NCBI RefSeq assembly: GCF_030167925.1
Contig: NZ_JASKUT010000001.1
Span: 744,001-808,000, forward strand
DNA from: Paenibacillus silviterrae
Lineage (GTDB): Bacteria > Bacillota > Bacilli > Paenibacillales > NBRC-103111
Length of the DNA stretch: 64,000 nucleotides
Direction of reading: 5' to 3'
The notes under the pieces are model-generated. The model was not told the DNA's origin. It did not search any database and was given only the letters and a program-made list of their open reading frames with translations. Both the position numbers and the translations under genes were made by a program. Positions 1 to 7,506 of this stretch are shown one piece after another. How positions within the stretch are numbered: the first letter of the stretch is position 1; each line of letters begins with the position of its first letter.

Positions 1-651
1 TATGCTTCCGGCACCACGCTCATTGACGAGGAGCTGCTAGGCTTTTTGCCGGAGGAGGCGCTCAATCCAGATGCCGGCGGTGTCTATACCGTTCGCAATT
101 CCGATGCGCATTCCTGGGTTGAGGTGTACTTCAGCGGTTACGGCTGGGTGCCGTTCGAGCCGACGGCCGGATTCGTGCTGCCACGGGCTACGCTTGCGCC
201 TGAGCTGCAGCCGGATCTGGCGGTAGAAGCCGCAACAACGCCGGAGGACACTGCGGCTGAGGCTTCTGTCGTGGAGCCGCATCATGTGGCTTACGGCGGA
301 ATGGTTGCCGCAGCTGCAGCTGTTGCAGCATTCCTCGCTTGGAGATTCCAAGTGCCGGAGCTGCTCCGGGAGCGTGCCCGGAGACGCCGGGCCTCTCTGC
401 TGAAGCAAAAAATCATCGTCGAGTGCGAGCGGATGCTGCGTATCCTGAGGCGTAACGGCTATGTGCGAGAGGATTACGAAACGCTGCGGGAAGCGGTTCG
501 CCGCTGGACGAAGCAGAGCAAATGGATGTCGGCGGATCTCGAGAGCGTGCTGAATACGTTCGAGAAGGCCAAGTACAGTAAAGCGGAAGTGACGGAAGAG
601 GATTACAGGGTGACCGCTTCGATAGTGGAGAAGCTGCGGTCGCAGATGTAG
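1..651 (+). CDS. Transglutaminase-domain membrane protein, C-terminal part (5' end outside window)
   Basis: The reading frame is open from base 1, so the gene begins before the window; 216 codons are visible. The segment around residues 30-60 has the transglutaminase core pattern: SDAHSWVEV with the catalytic-type His, followed by [10 protein letters not shown], as in TgpA/DUF3488-type transglutaminases. One hydrophobic Ala-rich helix (about residues 95-115) is followed by a basic cytoplasmic tail of about 100 residues, probably the DUF4129-like tail of this family. Such proteins usually lie in a MoxR-DUF58-transglutaminase operon, so the missing upstream genes are probably those (inference). 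A terminator follows directly at 658-704. Substrate unknown. Confidence 0.85.
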   Translation, partial: YASGTTLIDEELLGFLPEEALNPDAGGVYTVRNSDAHSWVEVYFSGYGWVPFEPTAGFVLPRATLAPELQPDLAVEAATTPEDTAAEASVVEPHHVAYGGMVAAAAAVAAFLAWRFQVPELLRERARRRRASLLKQKIIVECERMLRILRRNGYVREDYETLREAVRRWTKQSKWMSADLESVLNTFEKAKYSKAEVTEEDYRVTASIVEKLRSQM

Positions 652-657
652 AAGCAG

Positions 658-704
658 GAGGCGGCTCCATAAGATAACCGCTTATGGGGCCGGCCTCTTT
701 TTTT
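658..704 (+). terminator. Intrinsic terminator after the transglutaminase gene
   Basis: A GC-rich stem, GAGGCGGCTCCATAAG against CTTATGG..GCCGGCCT, with a short loop is followed by seven T (698-704). It closes the upstream operon; the last T and the next bases already form the -35 box of the yqeG promoter. Confidence 0.9.
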
Positions 705-732
705 GCAACAAAAAGGACAATTATGGTATAGT
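703..732 (+). promoter_or_regulatory. SigA-type promoter of the yqeG operon
   Basis: TTGCAA (703-708), an 18-bp spacer and TATAGT (727-732) lie 36 bases before the yqeG start and immediately after the upstream terminator. It is the only promoter-like site I see before the yqeG-yqeM gene block. Confidence 0.6.
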
Positions 733-768
733 TTGACGTAGAAAGCCAATATCCTGAGGTGAACGTTA

Positions 769-1263
769 TTGCTCAAGAAGCTGAAGCCAGATGAGCAGGT
801 CAAAACGATATTCGATATAGATCTGCATACATTGTTTAAGCAGGGATTTCGCGGTATTATTACGGATTTGGACAATACGCTGGTCGGGGCGAAGGCGCCG
901 CTGGCAACACCCGAGCTGATCGATTGGCTGAAGGTTGTCAGTCAAATCGGCTTCCAGGTAGTGATCGTCTCGAACAATCACCGGGTACGCGTGTCCGCAT
1001 TCGCAGAGCCGCTGTCCCTGCCTTTTATTTACCGGGCGAAGAAGCCGATCGGCGCATCGTTTCGCAGAGCTCTGCACATGATGAACCTGAAGCCGGAGCA
1101 GACGATTATGATCGGGGATCAGCTGCTGACCGATGTGTTTGGCGGCAACCGGCTCGGACTGCATACGATCCTGGTCAGTCCCATCGAGCTGAAGGACGAA
1201 GGCCTGTTCACCAAGATCGTGAACCGCAATATCGAGAAAGCCATCACGCTTATGAAGAGGTAG
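769..1263 (+). CDS. yqeG: YqeG family HAD-superfamily phosphatase
   Basis: 164 residues. HAD motif I is clear as DLDNTLVG (about residues 34-41), motif II as VSNN (about 67-70) and motifs III/IV as GDQLLTDVFGGN (near 113-124), the pattern of the HAD-IIIA YqeG/GEP4 phosphatases. The start is TTG at 769, preceded by GAGGTGAAC. It is the first gene of the conserved yqeG-yqeH-aroE-yhbY-nadD-yqeK-rsfS block, separated from yqeH by 8 bases, so probably cotranscribed. Physiological substrate is not established in Bacillota; eukaryotic relatives dephosphorylate phosphatidylglycerophosphate, so a lipid role is possible but unproven. Confidence 0.9.
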   Translation: MLKKLKPDEQVKTIFDIDLHTLFKQGFRGIITDLDNTLVGAKAPLATPELIDWLKVVSQIGFQVVIVSNNHRVRVSAFAEPLSLPFIYRAKKPIGASFRRALHMMNLKPEQTIMIGDQLLTDVFGGNRLGLHTILVSPIELKDEGLFTKIVNRNIEKAITLMKR

Positions 1264-1271
1264 GATGCAAG

Positions 1272-2393
1272 ATGACGGAAATGCTTACGGATAAAAAAAA
1301 CTGCGCAGGCTGCGGGGTCTCCATACAGACCGAGCATGCGGACCGCATCGGCTATGTGCCGGAGAAGGCCCTGGAGAGGGACCCGATCATATGTCAGCGA
1401 TGCTTTCGCATCAAGAACTATAACGAGGCTTCCAGCGCAACCTTGAACCAGGACGATTTTCTGCGGCTCTTGAGCCATGTCGGATCGACGGAATCGCTCG
1501 TGGTCAATATCGTCGATATTTTCGACTTTGAAGGCAGCATGATCAGCGGACTTTCCCGGTTTGTCGTAAACAATCCGATTGTGCTTGTGGTGAATAAGAT
1601 CGACCTGCTGCCGAAGGTGACGAATATGAACCGTCTTGTCAACTGGGTTCGTCGCCAAGCGAAGGAAGCGGGCTTGAAGGTTGTTGAGGTCGTGCTTTGC
1701 TCGGCCAAGAAGAACATGGGCTTCGAGCGGGTGCTGGAAGCGTTGGACGAAAACCGGGACGGCAAAAATATTTATGTCGTCGGTGCCACCAATGTCGGCA
1801 AGTCCACGCTCATCAACCGTCTTATCCGGGATTACAGCGATCTGGAGGCCGAGCTGACCGTATCGCAATATCCGGGCACGACGCTGGATCTCGTCCGCAT
1901 CCCGCTCGATGACGGAACGGAAATCATCGATACGCCGGGCATTGTCTACAAGCACCGTTTAACGGAGCTTGTCGATAAGAAGGATTTGCATAAGCTGATG
2001 CCGGACAAGCCGGTCAAACCGCTCGTATATCAGTTGAACGCAAAACAGACGGTCTTCTTCGGAAGCTTGGTCCGTTTCGATTTTGTACAAGGAGAGCGTC
2101 AGTCGTTTACCTTCTACCTCTCGAACGCCATCGGAGCCCACCGGACGAAGCTGGAGCGGGCTGATGAGCTTTATGCGGAGCATAAGGGAACCCTCCTAAC
2201 GCCGCCGAATGCCGCGGATCTCGAGGAGCTTCCGCCGCTGACCAAACATGCCATTCGCATTCCGAAGGGAACGCAGCAGGATATTTCGATTTCCGGCTTA
2301 GGCTGGGTGAAGGTTAACGGGGAGGCCGGAGCGGATCTTGTGATCCATGCACCTAAGGGAGTAAAGGTAGCGGTTAGAGAATCGCTGATTTAG
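1272..2393 (+). CDS. yqeH: Ribosome biogenesis GTPase YqeH
   Basis: 373 residues, circularly permuted GTPase needed for 30S subunit assembly in B. subtilis. An N-terminal zinc finger (CAGCG, then CQRC) precedes the permuted G motifs: G4 NKIDLLPK, G5 SAKKNMG, then G1 GATNVGKST and G3 DTPGI. The C-terminal third is the RNA-binding region of the family. The open frame extends upstream to 924 inside yqeG, but the ATG at 1272 follows AGAGGTAGG and begins just before the zinc finger, so the longer form is rejected. It sits between yqeG and aroE as in B. subtilis. Confidence 0.95.
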   Translation: MTEMLTDKKNCAGCGVSIQTEHADRIGYVPEKALERDPIICQRCFRIKNYNEASSATLNQDDFLRLLSHVGSTESLVVNIVDIFDFEGSMISGLSRFVVNNPIVLVVNKIDLLPKVTNMNRLVNWVRRQAKEAGLKVVEVVLCSAKKNMGFERVLEALDENRDGKNIYVVGATNVGKSTLINRLIRDYSDLEAELTVSQYPGTTLDLVRIPLDDGTEIIDTPGIVYKHRLTELVDKKDLHKLMPDKPVKPLVYQLNAKQTVFFGSLVRFDFVQGERQSFTFYLSNAIGAHRTKLERADELYAEHKGTLLTPPNAADLEELPPLTKHAIRIPKGTQQDISISGLGWVKVNGEAGADLVIHAPKGVKVAVRESLI

Positions 2394-2421
2394 CTTCAGG
2401 CTGTAACGGGGAGGATAAGCA

Positions 2422-3279
2422 ATGAACCAGGGGAAAATCAACAGCTATACGACCATGTACGGTGTATTTGGAGATCCGATTCGGCACTCTAAGTCGCCCA
2501 TCATGCTGAATCGTGCATTCGAGGCAGCGGGGCTCAATGCGGCATATGCAGCGTTTCATATATTGCCCGGGACGCTCAAGGATGCTGTAGCGGGCATTCG
2601 CGCTCTTCAGTTCCGCGGCGTCAACGTGACCATCCCGCACAAGGTGGAGGTCATGTCCTACTTGGATGAGATTGACGAAGGCGCAAGGATCATCGGAGCG
2701 GTGAACACGATTGTGAACGAGGGCGGGAAGCTGATCGGTTATAATACCGACGGGATCGGCTACGTCCGTTCGCTGAAGGAAGAGACAGGCATCGATTTGC
2801 AAGGCCGAACGGTGCTGATGCTCGGAGCGGGTGGCGCGGCAAGAGGTGTCGGCTATGCGCTCGCGAAGGAAGGCGTTTCGAAGCTCTATATCGCCAATCG
2901 GACGAAAGAAAAGGCGGTGGAGCTGGCTGCTTCGATGAGCTCCTTCTGCCAGACGATCGGTCTCGGCCTGAACGAAGTGGCCGCTGCCGCCGGAGAGGCT
3001 GCCTTGATTGTGAACAATACTTCTCTGGGCATGCATCCGAACGTCGATGAGGTTCCTATGGATACCTCGCTGATCGGTTCGGCTACGGTCGTAAGCGACC
3101 TCGTGTACAATCCGCTGACTACGCGCTTCCTTCGTGAAGCCGAGCAGCAGGGCGCGACCATACATAGCGGCTTGGGCATGTTTATATATCAGGGCGCCTA
3201 TGCGTTCGAGTATTGGACGGGACAGCCGGCTCCGATTGCGGCGATGAGGGAAGTCGTTGTACAATCGTTCACCGATTAA
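2422..3279 (+). CDS. aroE: Shikimate 5-dehydrogenase
   Basis: 285 residues; NADPH-dependent reduction of 3-dehydroshikimate to shikimate in aromatic amino acid synthesis. Substrate-binding motif NVTIPHK (residues about 69-75; the Lys is catalytic) and NTDG (about 110) are present, as is the nucleotide-binding glycine loop GAGGAARG (about 135). The C-terminal QGAYAFEYW is typical of the family. ATG follows GGGGAGG with good spacing. Cytoplasmic; part of the yqeG operon. Confidence 0.95.
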   Translation: MNQGKINSYTTMYGVFGDPIRHSKSPIMLNRAFEAAGLNAAYAAFHILPGTLKDAVAGIRALQFRGVNVTIPHKVEVMSYLDEIDEGARIIGAVNTIVNEGGKLIGYNTDGIGYVRSLKEETGIDLQGRTVLMLGAGGAARGVGYALAKEGVSKLYIANRTKEKAVELAASMSSFCQTIGLGLNEVAAAAGEAALIVNNTSLGMHPNVDEVPMDTSLIGSATVVSDLVYNPLTTRFLREAEQQGATIHSGLGMFIYQGAYAFEYWTGQPAPIAAMREVVVQSFTD

Positions 3280-3314
3280 AAGGACAAATTACGAGAGAAT
3301 AGAGGCAGGACAAC

Positions 3315-3608
3315 ATGTTAACAGGCAAGCAAAAGCGTTACCTTCGTTCGCAGGCGCATCATCTGAACCCGATTTTTCAGGTCGGCAAGGGCGGTGTGAA
3401 CGATCATCTGATCCGTCATATCAACGAGGCTCTGGAAGTACGTGAGCTCATTAAAGTGACAATTCTCAATAATGTTATGGAGGACCGGGCTGAGGTAGCT
3501 CAGCAGCTAGCGGAAGGCGCCGAAGCGGAGCTGGTCCAGCTAATCGGTAAAATTGTCGTGCTGTACAAGGAATCGAAGGAGCATAAGACAATCGAGCTTC
3601 CGGAGTAG
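3315..3608 (+). CDS. yhbY: YhbY/YqeI family CRM-domain RNA-binding protein
   Basis: 97 residues, entirely a CRM domain. It starts LTGKQKRYLRSQAH and carries the hallmark VGKGG motif (about residues 25-29), the GNRA-tetraloop-like RNA-binding loop. Family members associate with pre-50S ribosomal particles. Together with YqeH and RsfS in the same operon it points to a ribosome assembly cluster. ATG at 3315 has an AGGCAGGA ribosome site. Confidence 0.93.
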   Translation: MLTGKQKRYLRSQAHHLNPIFQVGKGGVNDHLIRHINEALEVRELIKVTILNNVMEDRAEVAQQLAEGAEAELVQLIGKIVVLYKESKEHKTIELPE

Positions 3609-3638
3609 TTCCGGATCGTACGGGAGCGGGGGAGAAGG

Positions 3639-4226
3639 ATGAAGGTCGGCCTAATGGGAGGAACGTTTGACCCGATTCATAACGGTCATCTGATGGCGGC
3701 CCAAAGCGCGATGGAGTCGGAGGGACTTCAGGAGGTATGGTTCATGCCCACGAATGTGCCTCCGCATAAACCCAGGACGCAGGGAGCTTCGGCCGAGCAG
3801 CGCTGGGAGATGGTCTGTCTTGCAGTCGAAGGCCAGCCGGGGTTCAAGCCCGTGGATGTTGAGCTTCGCAAGGGCGGCGTTTCCTACAGCATTGACACCG
3901 TAACCCAGCTTCGGTCGGAGTATCCCGAGCATCAATTTTATTACATCATCGGTGCGGACATGGTCGGTTATTTACCGAAATGGTACAAGATCGAGGAGCT
4001 TGCCCGGCTCGTTACCTTCATTGGGCTGGAGCGCCCGGGCTACCGGGTGAATCCGTCTGAGCTGCCGGATGCCATCCGGAGTGCTGTCGTTGCCGCGGCC
4101 ATGCCACAGATGGACATCTCCTCCACGGAGATTCGGAATCGCAGGCAGCAGGGCAAATCCATCCGTTACTGGGTGCCGGATCGGGTACAACAATATATCG
4201 AGGTGAACCGGTTGTATGAAGCGTGA
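3639..4226 (+). CDS. nadD: Nicotinate-nucleotide adenylyltransferase
   Basis: 195 residues; joins nicotinate mononucleotide and ATP to make deamido-NAD in NAD synthesis. The nucleotidyltransferase signature GGTFDPIHNGHL (residues 7-18) and the ISSTEIR motif near residue 165 are intact. Its last 11 bases overlap yqeK, suggesting translational coupling. Start ATG 3639 follows GGGGGAGAAGG. Normal family length. Confidence 0.96.
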   Translation: MKVGLMGGTFDPIHNGHLMAAQSAMESEGLQEVWFMPTNVPPHKPRTQGASAEQRWEMVCLAVEGQPGFKPVDVELRKGGVSYSIDTVTQLRSEYPEHQFYYIIGADMVGYLPKWYKIEELARLVTFIGLERPGYRVNPSELPDAIRSAVVAAAMPQMDISSTEIRNRRQQGKSIRYWVPDRVQQYIEVNRLYEA

Positions 4227-4794
4227 GGAGCTTATCGAATCCGTCCGTTTCCAGATGCCGCCTAAGCGCTGGGAGCATACGCTCGGAGTGATGCAGACGG
4301 CCGTGAAGCTGGCCGGGCAGTATGGTGCAGACCCGGAGAAGGCGGAGCTTGCCTCCATTTTGCATGACGTATGTAAGTACTGGCCGGTGGAGGAGCAAGC
4401 GAAGGCGCTTCGGGACGTCAGCGACCCCGGGGATTGGCTGGACTACGATAAAGAGCTTTGGCATGCGCCGGCAGGAGCCATCGTAGCCAAGGAGCGATAT
4501 GGCGTCACGGATGAGGATGTGTTACATGCCATCCGGTATCATACCTCCGGACGAATCGGCATGTCCCTGCTGGAGAAGATTGTGTGTCTTGCTGACTATA
4601 TTGAGCCGGGCCGAGACTTTCCGGGTGTGAATAATATTCGTGAAATCGCCGAACATAGTGTAGAGAAGGCACTGGTTGCCGGCTTTGACGGCACCATCTC
4701 ATTTTTGCTGGAAAAAGGAAAACGGATTTACCCGCTGACGGTGCTTGCACGTAACGGTTTGATTGAGGAGATCCAAGCAGCGGAGAAGCTATAG
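4216..4794 (+). CDS. yqeK: YqeK, HD-domain symmetrical diadenosine tetraphosphatase
   Basis: 192 residues. An HD phosphohydrolase with H(31)-like residue in WEHTLGV, the metal HD pair in LHDVCKYW, and a later ADYIEPGR motif that marks the YqeK family, shown in other Bacillota to hydrolyse Ap4A to two ADP. Start overlaps the end of nadD by 11 bases; gene pair nadD-yqeK is conserved widely and is sometimes fused. The gap to rsfS is 49 bases. Confidence 0.93.
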   Translation: MKREELIESVRFQMPPKRWEHTLGVMQTAVKLAGQYGADPEKAELASILHDVCKYWPVEEQAKALRDVSDPGDWLDYDKELWHAPAGAIVAKERYGVTDEDVLHAIRYHTSGRIGMSLLEKIVCLADYIEPGRDFPGVNNIREIAEHSVEKALVAGFDGTISFLLEKGKRIYPLTVLARNGLIEEIQAAEKL

Positions 4795-4843
4795 GACTCA
4801 TAGGTGTGACATTTACATACTGATTTTTCTAGGAGGAAGCTTA

Positions 4844-5191
4844 ATGACCATAACGCCAGAACAGTTGATGACACTCGCGGTCGACGCGGCGGAAGACAAG
4901 AAAGCGATGAATCTGGTAACCTTGAATTTGCGGGGAATCTCGCTCATTGCCGACTACTTCGTGATTTGTCACGGGAACTCGGAAACTCAGGTACAAGCGA
5001 TCGCTACGGAAATCCGCAAAAAAGCCGAGGAGCAGGGGGTAAGAATCCGCGGCATGGAAGGGATGGATACGGCGCGCTGGGTGCTGCTCGATATGGGCGA
5101 TGTCGTCGTTCATGTATTCCATAGGGACGATCGGGAGTATTACAACATCGAAAGGCTATGGTCCGACGCGAAAGTGGTAGAGCGGGTATGA
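4844..5191 (+). CDS. rsfS: Ribosome silencing factor RsfS
   Basis: 115 residues. Family motifs DYFVICHGNSETQVQAI (about residues 27-43), a WVLLDMGDVVVHVF core and a C-terminal Y(Y/F)xxERLW are all present. RsfS binds uL14 on the 50S subunit and blocks subunit joining when nutrients are poor. The open frame extends upstream to 4763, but the ATG at 4844 follows a perfect AGGAGGAAGC ribosome site. The stop overlaps the next start as ATGA at 5188-5191. Confidence 0.95.
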   Translation: MTITPEQLMTLAVDAAEDKKAMNLVTLNLRGISLIADYFVICHGNSETQVQAIATEIRKKAEEQGVRIRGMEGMDTARWVLLDMGDVVVHVFHRDDREYYNIERLWSDAKVVERV

Positions 5192-6087
5192 GACTGGAGG
5201 CAGGTACCTTTGTCAAGCTGGAAATAGCCCGAGAGGTGTCACCCCACGGTTATTTCCTGTCGACGGGAGAGCAGGACGTGCTTCTGCATTATAGCGAGAC
5301 GGTGGGAGAGGTACAGGTCGGCGATCAGGTTGAAGTGTTCCTGTTCTACGATACGGAGGACCGGCTTGCCGCCACGATGAAAAGGCCTCTCGTCACTCTG
5401 GGCGAAGTGGCGCTGCTTGAAGTCGTCGATCTGCATCCGCGCTTCGGCTGTTTCCTGGAAATGGGGCTTGGCCGCAACCTGCTGCTCCCGTTCAAGGAGC
5501 TTCCTGAGCTGCATGAGCTGAGACCTGAGGTCGGCGACAAGGTGTTTATCAGGCTGGCACATGACCGGCAAGGCCGGCTTGTCGCCAAGGTGGCCGGGGA
5601 GGAGGAGCTCCGTCCGCTTTGCTTTCCGGCTCCGGCGAGCTGGAGAAACAAGTGGGTCGATGCCCGTGTTTATAAGCCATTGCAGATGGGCACCTTCGTG
5701 GTATGCGACGGAGGCGTTGTCGGCTTTGGCGTCATCGGCATGATTCATGCTTCGGAGCGCACACAGCTGCTAAGGCTGGGCGAAGCCGTGAAGGTACGGG
5801 TTTCCTTCGTGAGGGAGGACGGCAACGTGAATTTGACGATGCGTCAAGCGAAGGAGCATGGCAGAGGGGACGATGCTGACAAGCTTCTGGCCTTTCTGCG
5901 GGAGCGTCCGAACGGAGCGATGCCGTACTCGGACGAAACGCCCGCGGATTTGATCAGCCAGCGCTTCGGCATCAGCAAATCCGCCTTCAAACGGGCCATG
6001 GGTAAGCTGATTAAGGAAGGTCTGGTGTATCAGGAAGGCAGCTGGACTTATTTGAAGCAGGACAAGGAACAACCGGTTTCCGAGTAG
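5188..6087 (+). CDS. CvfB/YitL-like S1-domain RNA-binding protein
   Basis: 299 residues. N-terminal tandem S1-like domains (about 1-210; VGDQVEVFLFYDTEDRL and VKVRVSFVREDGNVNLTM segments) precede a winged-helix domain (about 225-290; YSDETPADLISQRF...SKSAFKRAMGKL), the layout of CvfB, a regulator of virulence and RNA binding in Staphylococcus. Start ATG 5188 overlaps the rsfS stop (ATGA), so translation is probably coupled; a longer form from 5158 is less likely. In B. subtilis this position is not occupied by a CvfB gene, so it is an insertion relative to that order. Its stop codon lies in the loop of the terminator that follows. Confidence 0.85.
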   Translation: MRLEAGTFVKLEIAREVSPHGYFLSTGEQDVLLHYSETVGEVQVGDQVEVFLFYDTEDRLAATMKRPLVTLGEVALLEVVDLHPRFGCFLEMGLGRNLLLPFKELPELHELRPEVGDKVFIRLAHDRQGRLVAKVAGEEELRPLCFPAPASWRNKWVDARVYKPLQMGTFVVCDGGVVGFGVIGMIHASERTQLLRLGEAVKVRVSFVREDGNVNLTMRQAKEHGRGDDADKLLAFLRERPNGAMPYSDETPADLISQRFGISKSAFKRAMGKLIKEGLVYQEGSWTYLKQDKEQPVSE

Positions 6088-6109
6088 CACGGGAGCCGGT
6101 TGCTTTTTG
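6070..6109 (+). terminator. Terminator-like hairpin at the end of the CvfB-like gene
   Basis: CAACCGG (6070-6076) and CCGGTTG (6096-6102) form a 7-bp stem with an inner CC/GG pair; TTTTT follows at 6104-6108. The stop codon (6085-6087) is inside the loop. It may only partly end transcription, since the next gene is 39 bases away. Confidence 0.6.
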
Positions 6110-6126
6110 TATCAAAGGAGGAACGG

Positions 6127-6921
6127 ATGCTCATGGCTTATGAACAATTTGCTCACATATACGATCGTTTAATGGAGGATATGCCCTACGAGGAATGGCT
6201 GGCCTTTGCGAGGCAGTGCTGGCAGAAGCATGGGATGCCACGAACGGTAGCGGATTTGGGCTGCGGCACGGGGACGATTTCCATTCCGCTCGCGGAGCAG
6301 GGCTTAGAAGTGTTCGGCATTGACCTGTCGGAGGACATGCTGTCGATTGCGCAGCAGAAGGCGGAGGATGGGAAGCGGAAGTTTCCTGCGGGCGGTTCGG
6401 TTACCTGGCTGCAGCAGGACCTAAGGGATTGGGAGCTGGGAAGACCGGTAGACGCTGTGATTTCGTTCTGTGACTGTCTGAACTATGTGACGGAAGAAGA
6501 GGAGCTGGTGGAATCCTTTAAGCAAGCTTATGCGGGGTTGCGCGATGGCGGAGTATTCTGCTTTGACATGCATACCCGGCACCAGCTGCAATCATATGCG
6601 GAGGGCCAGCCCTACTTCCTGAACGACGATGATGTGGCTTACATTTGGACATGCGATTTCGATCCGGGTAAATGTGAGATCGAGCATGAGCTGACGATCT
6701 TTGTCCGGGAGGAGAGCTCTCTTGAATACGGCTCGGACGATGCGGTCACACCAAGGTTTCATCGGGTGGAGGAGCTTCATGTACAGCGGGCGTATGATCT
6801 CGGATGGGTGAAAGAGCGGCTGCGCGAGGCCGGCTTCCGCGAGGTGGAGTGTTACGGAGACTTTACGTGGTCTAAAGCGACGGAGCATACGCAGCGGGCG
6901 TTTTTTGTTGCGGTAAAATAA
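6127..6921 (+). CDS. yqeM: YqeM-like class I SAM-dependent methyltransferase
   Basis: 264 residues. Rossmann motif I is ADLGCGTGTISIPLA (about residues 41-55), motif II acidic residue in GIDLSEDML, and the N-terminal YEQFAHIYDRLM matches the YqeM/methyltransferase-25 family. Target is not known. AGGAGG at 6116-6121 fits ATG 6127 (5-base gap); ATG 6133 (MAYEQF) aligns better with relatives and is an equally good start. Position before the competence genes matches B. subtilis yqeM. Confidence 0.85.
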   Translation: MLMAYEQFAHIYDRLMEDMPYEEWLAFARQCWQKHGMPRTVADLGCGTGTISIPLAEQGLEVFGIDLSEDMLSIAQQKAEDGKRKFPAGGSVTWLQQDLRDWELGRPVDAVISFCDCLNYVTEEEELVESFKQAYAGLRDGGVFCFDMHTRHQLQSYAEGQPYFLNDDDVAYIWTCDFDPGKCEIEHELTIFVREESSLEYGSDDAVTPRFHRVEELHVQRAYDLGWVKERLREAGFREVECYGDFTWSKATEHTQRAFFVAVK

Positions 6922-6978
6922 AGCGATTGATGGACAGGACGGCATTGCTTCCGTCCTATCCGCCTAAAGTATCTTTTA

Positions 6979-7068
6979 CTAGGAAAGCCGTATCAGCAAA
7001 TGGACGATGCAGAGGATGATGCCCCATAGAGGAAGCGATAAGGCGATTCCGTTGATGATCCCGTTCAT
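6979..7068 (-). CDS. Possible 29-residue membrane peptide
   Basis: A 29-codon frame reads MNGIINGIALSLPLWGIIL and continues as one hydrophobic helix, ending RLS. It is preceded on the minus strand by AAGGAG nine bases before ATG 7068, a good ribosome site. It runs against the neighbouring genes and lies between yqeM and the leuS promoter. I recognise no family. It could be a real small membrane protein or a chance frame; no clear promoter seen. Confidence 0.4.
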   Translation of the reverse strand: MNGIINGIALSLPLWGIILCIVHLLIRLS

Positions 7069-7167
7069 TCGGTCTGGCTCCTTGTGTGAAAGTATTATGC
7101 TAGCAGTATGACCAAACAAGGGCATGGCTAAACTAGGAAAACAAGTACGGCACTCTGCAGGATACAC

Positions 7168-7197
7168 TTGACACTGCGGGAGGATTTTACATATAAT
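7168..7197 (+). promoter_or_regulatory. Near-consensus SigA promoter of the leuS T-box transcript
   Basis: TTGACA (7168-7173), an 18-bp spacer and TATAAT (7192-7197). Transcription would start near 7204, just upstream of the T-box leader. Confidence 0.85.
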
Positions 7198-7227
7198 CTA
7201 ATAAAGTTACACATGATGAAGCTGTGA

Positions 7228-7479
7228 TAAGAAATAGTAGCGCTGTCCGCTATGCTTCAGAGAGCCGGTGCAAGGGTGCAAGCCGGTCATAGCGAGGTGT
7301 GAACTCATCTTGGAGCCAGAAGGTGAAGCTGCTGATGTCAGCTAGCCCGATCGTAAGCCCCGCGTTAAGGGGTCAGAGTGAGCAGTGGCAAAGCATGCCC
7401 GCTGCTAACTAGGGTGGTACCACGGGAGATCCAGTCTCTCGTCCCTAGCGGTGAGCTAGAGGATGAGGGGCTTTTTTTG
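7228..7479 (+). ncRNA. T-box leader controlling leuS (leucine specifier)
   Basis: The T-box sequence AGGGTGGTACCACGGG is at 7411-7426. Stem I is supported by CGCTATG/CATAGCG pairing, the AGAGAG motif at about 7259 and a GAA-CTC-A specifier loop with Leu codon CTC at 7304-7306. The terminator helix (about 7435-7470, including CTAGC/GCTAG and an adjoining CTCTCGTCC/GGATGAGG stretch) ends in TTTTTTT. Established T-box logic: uncharged tRNA-Leu stabilises the antiterminator and lets transcription enter leuS. Confidence 0.95.
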
Positions 7480-7506
7480 TTGAGCAGATAGAGGAGGATG
7501 AAACGA

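Noticed and set aside
924..1271. N-terminal extension of YqeH upstream of 1272
   Set aside because: It overlaps yqeG in another frame, and the ATG at 1272 has a ribosome site and begins at the conserved zinc finger.
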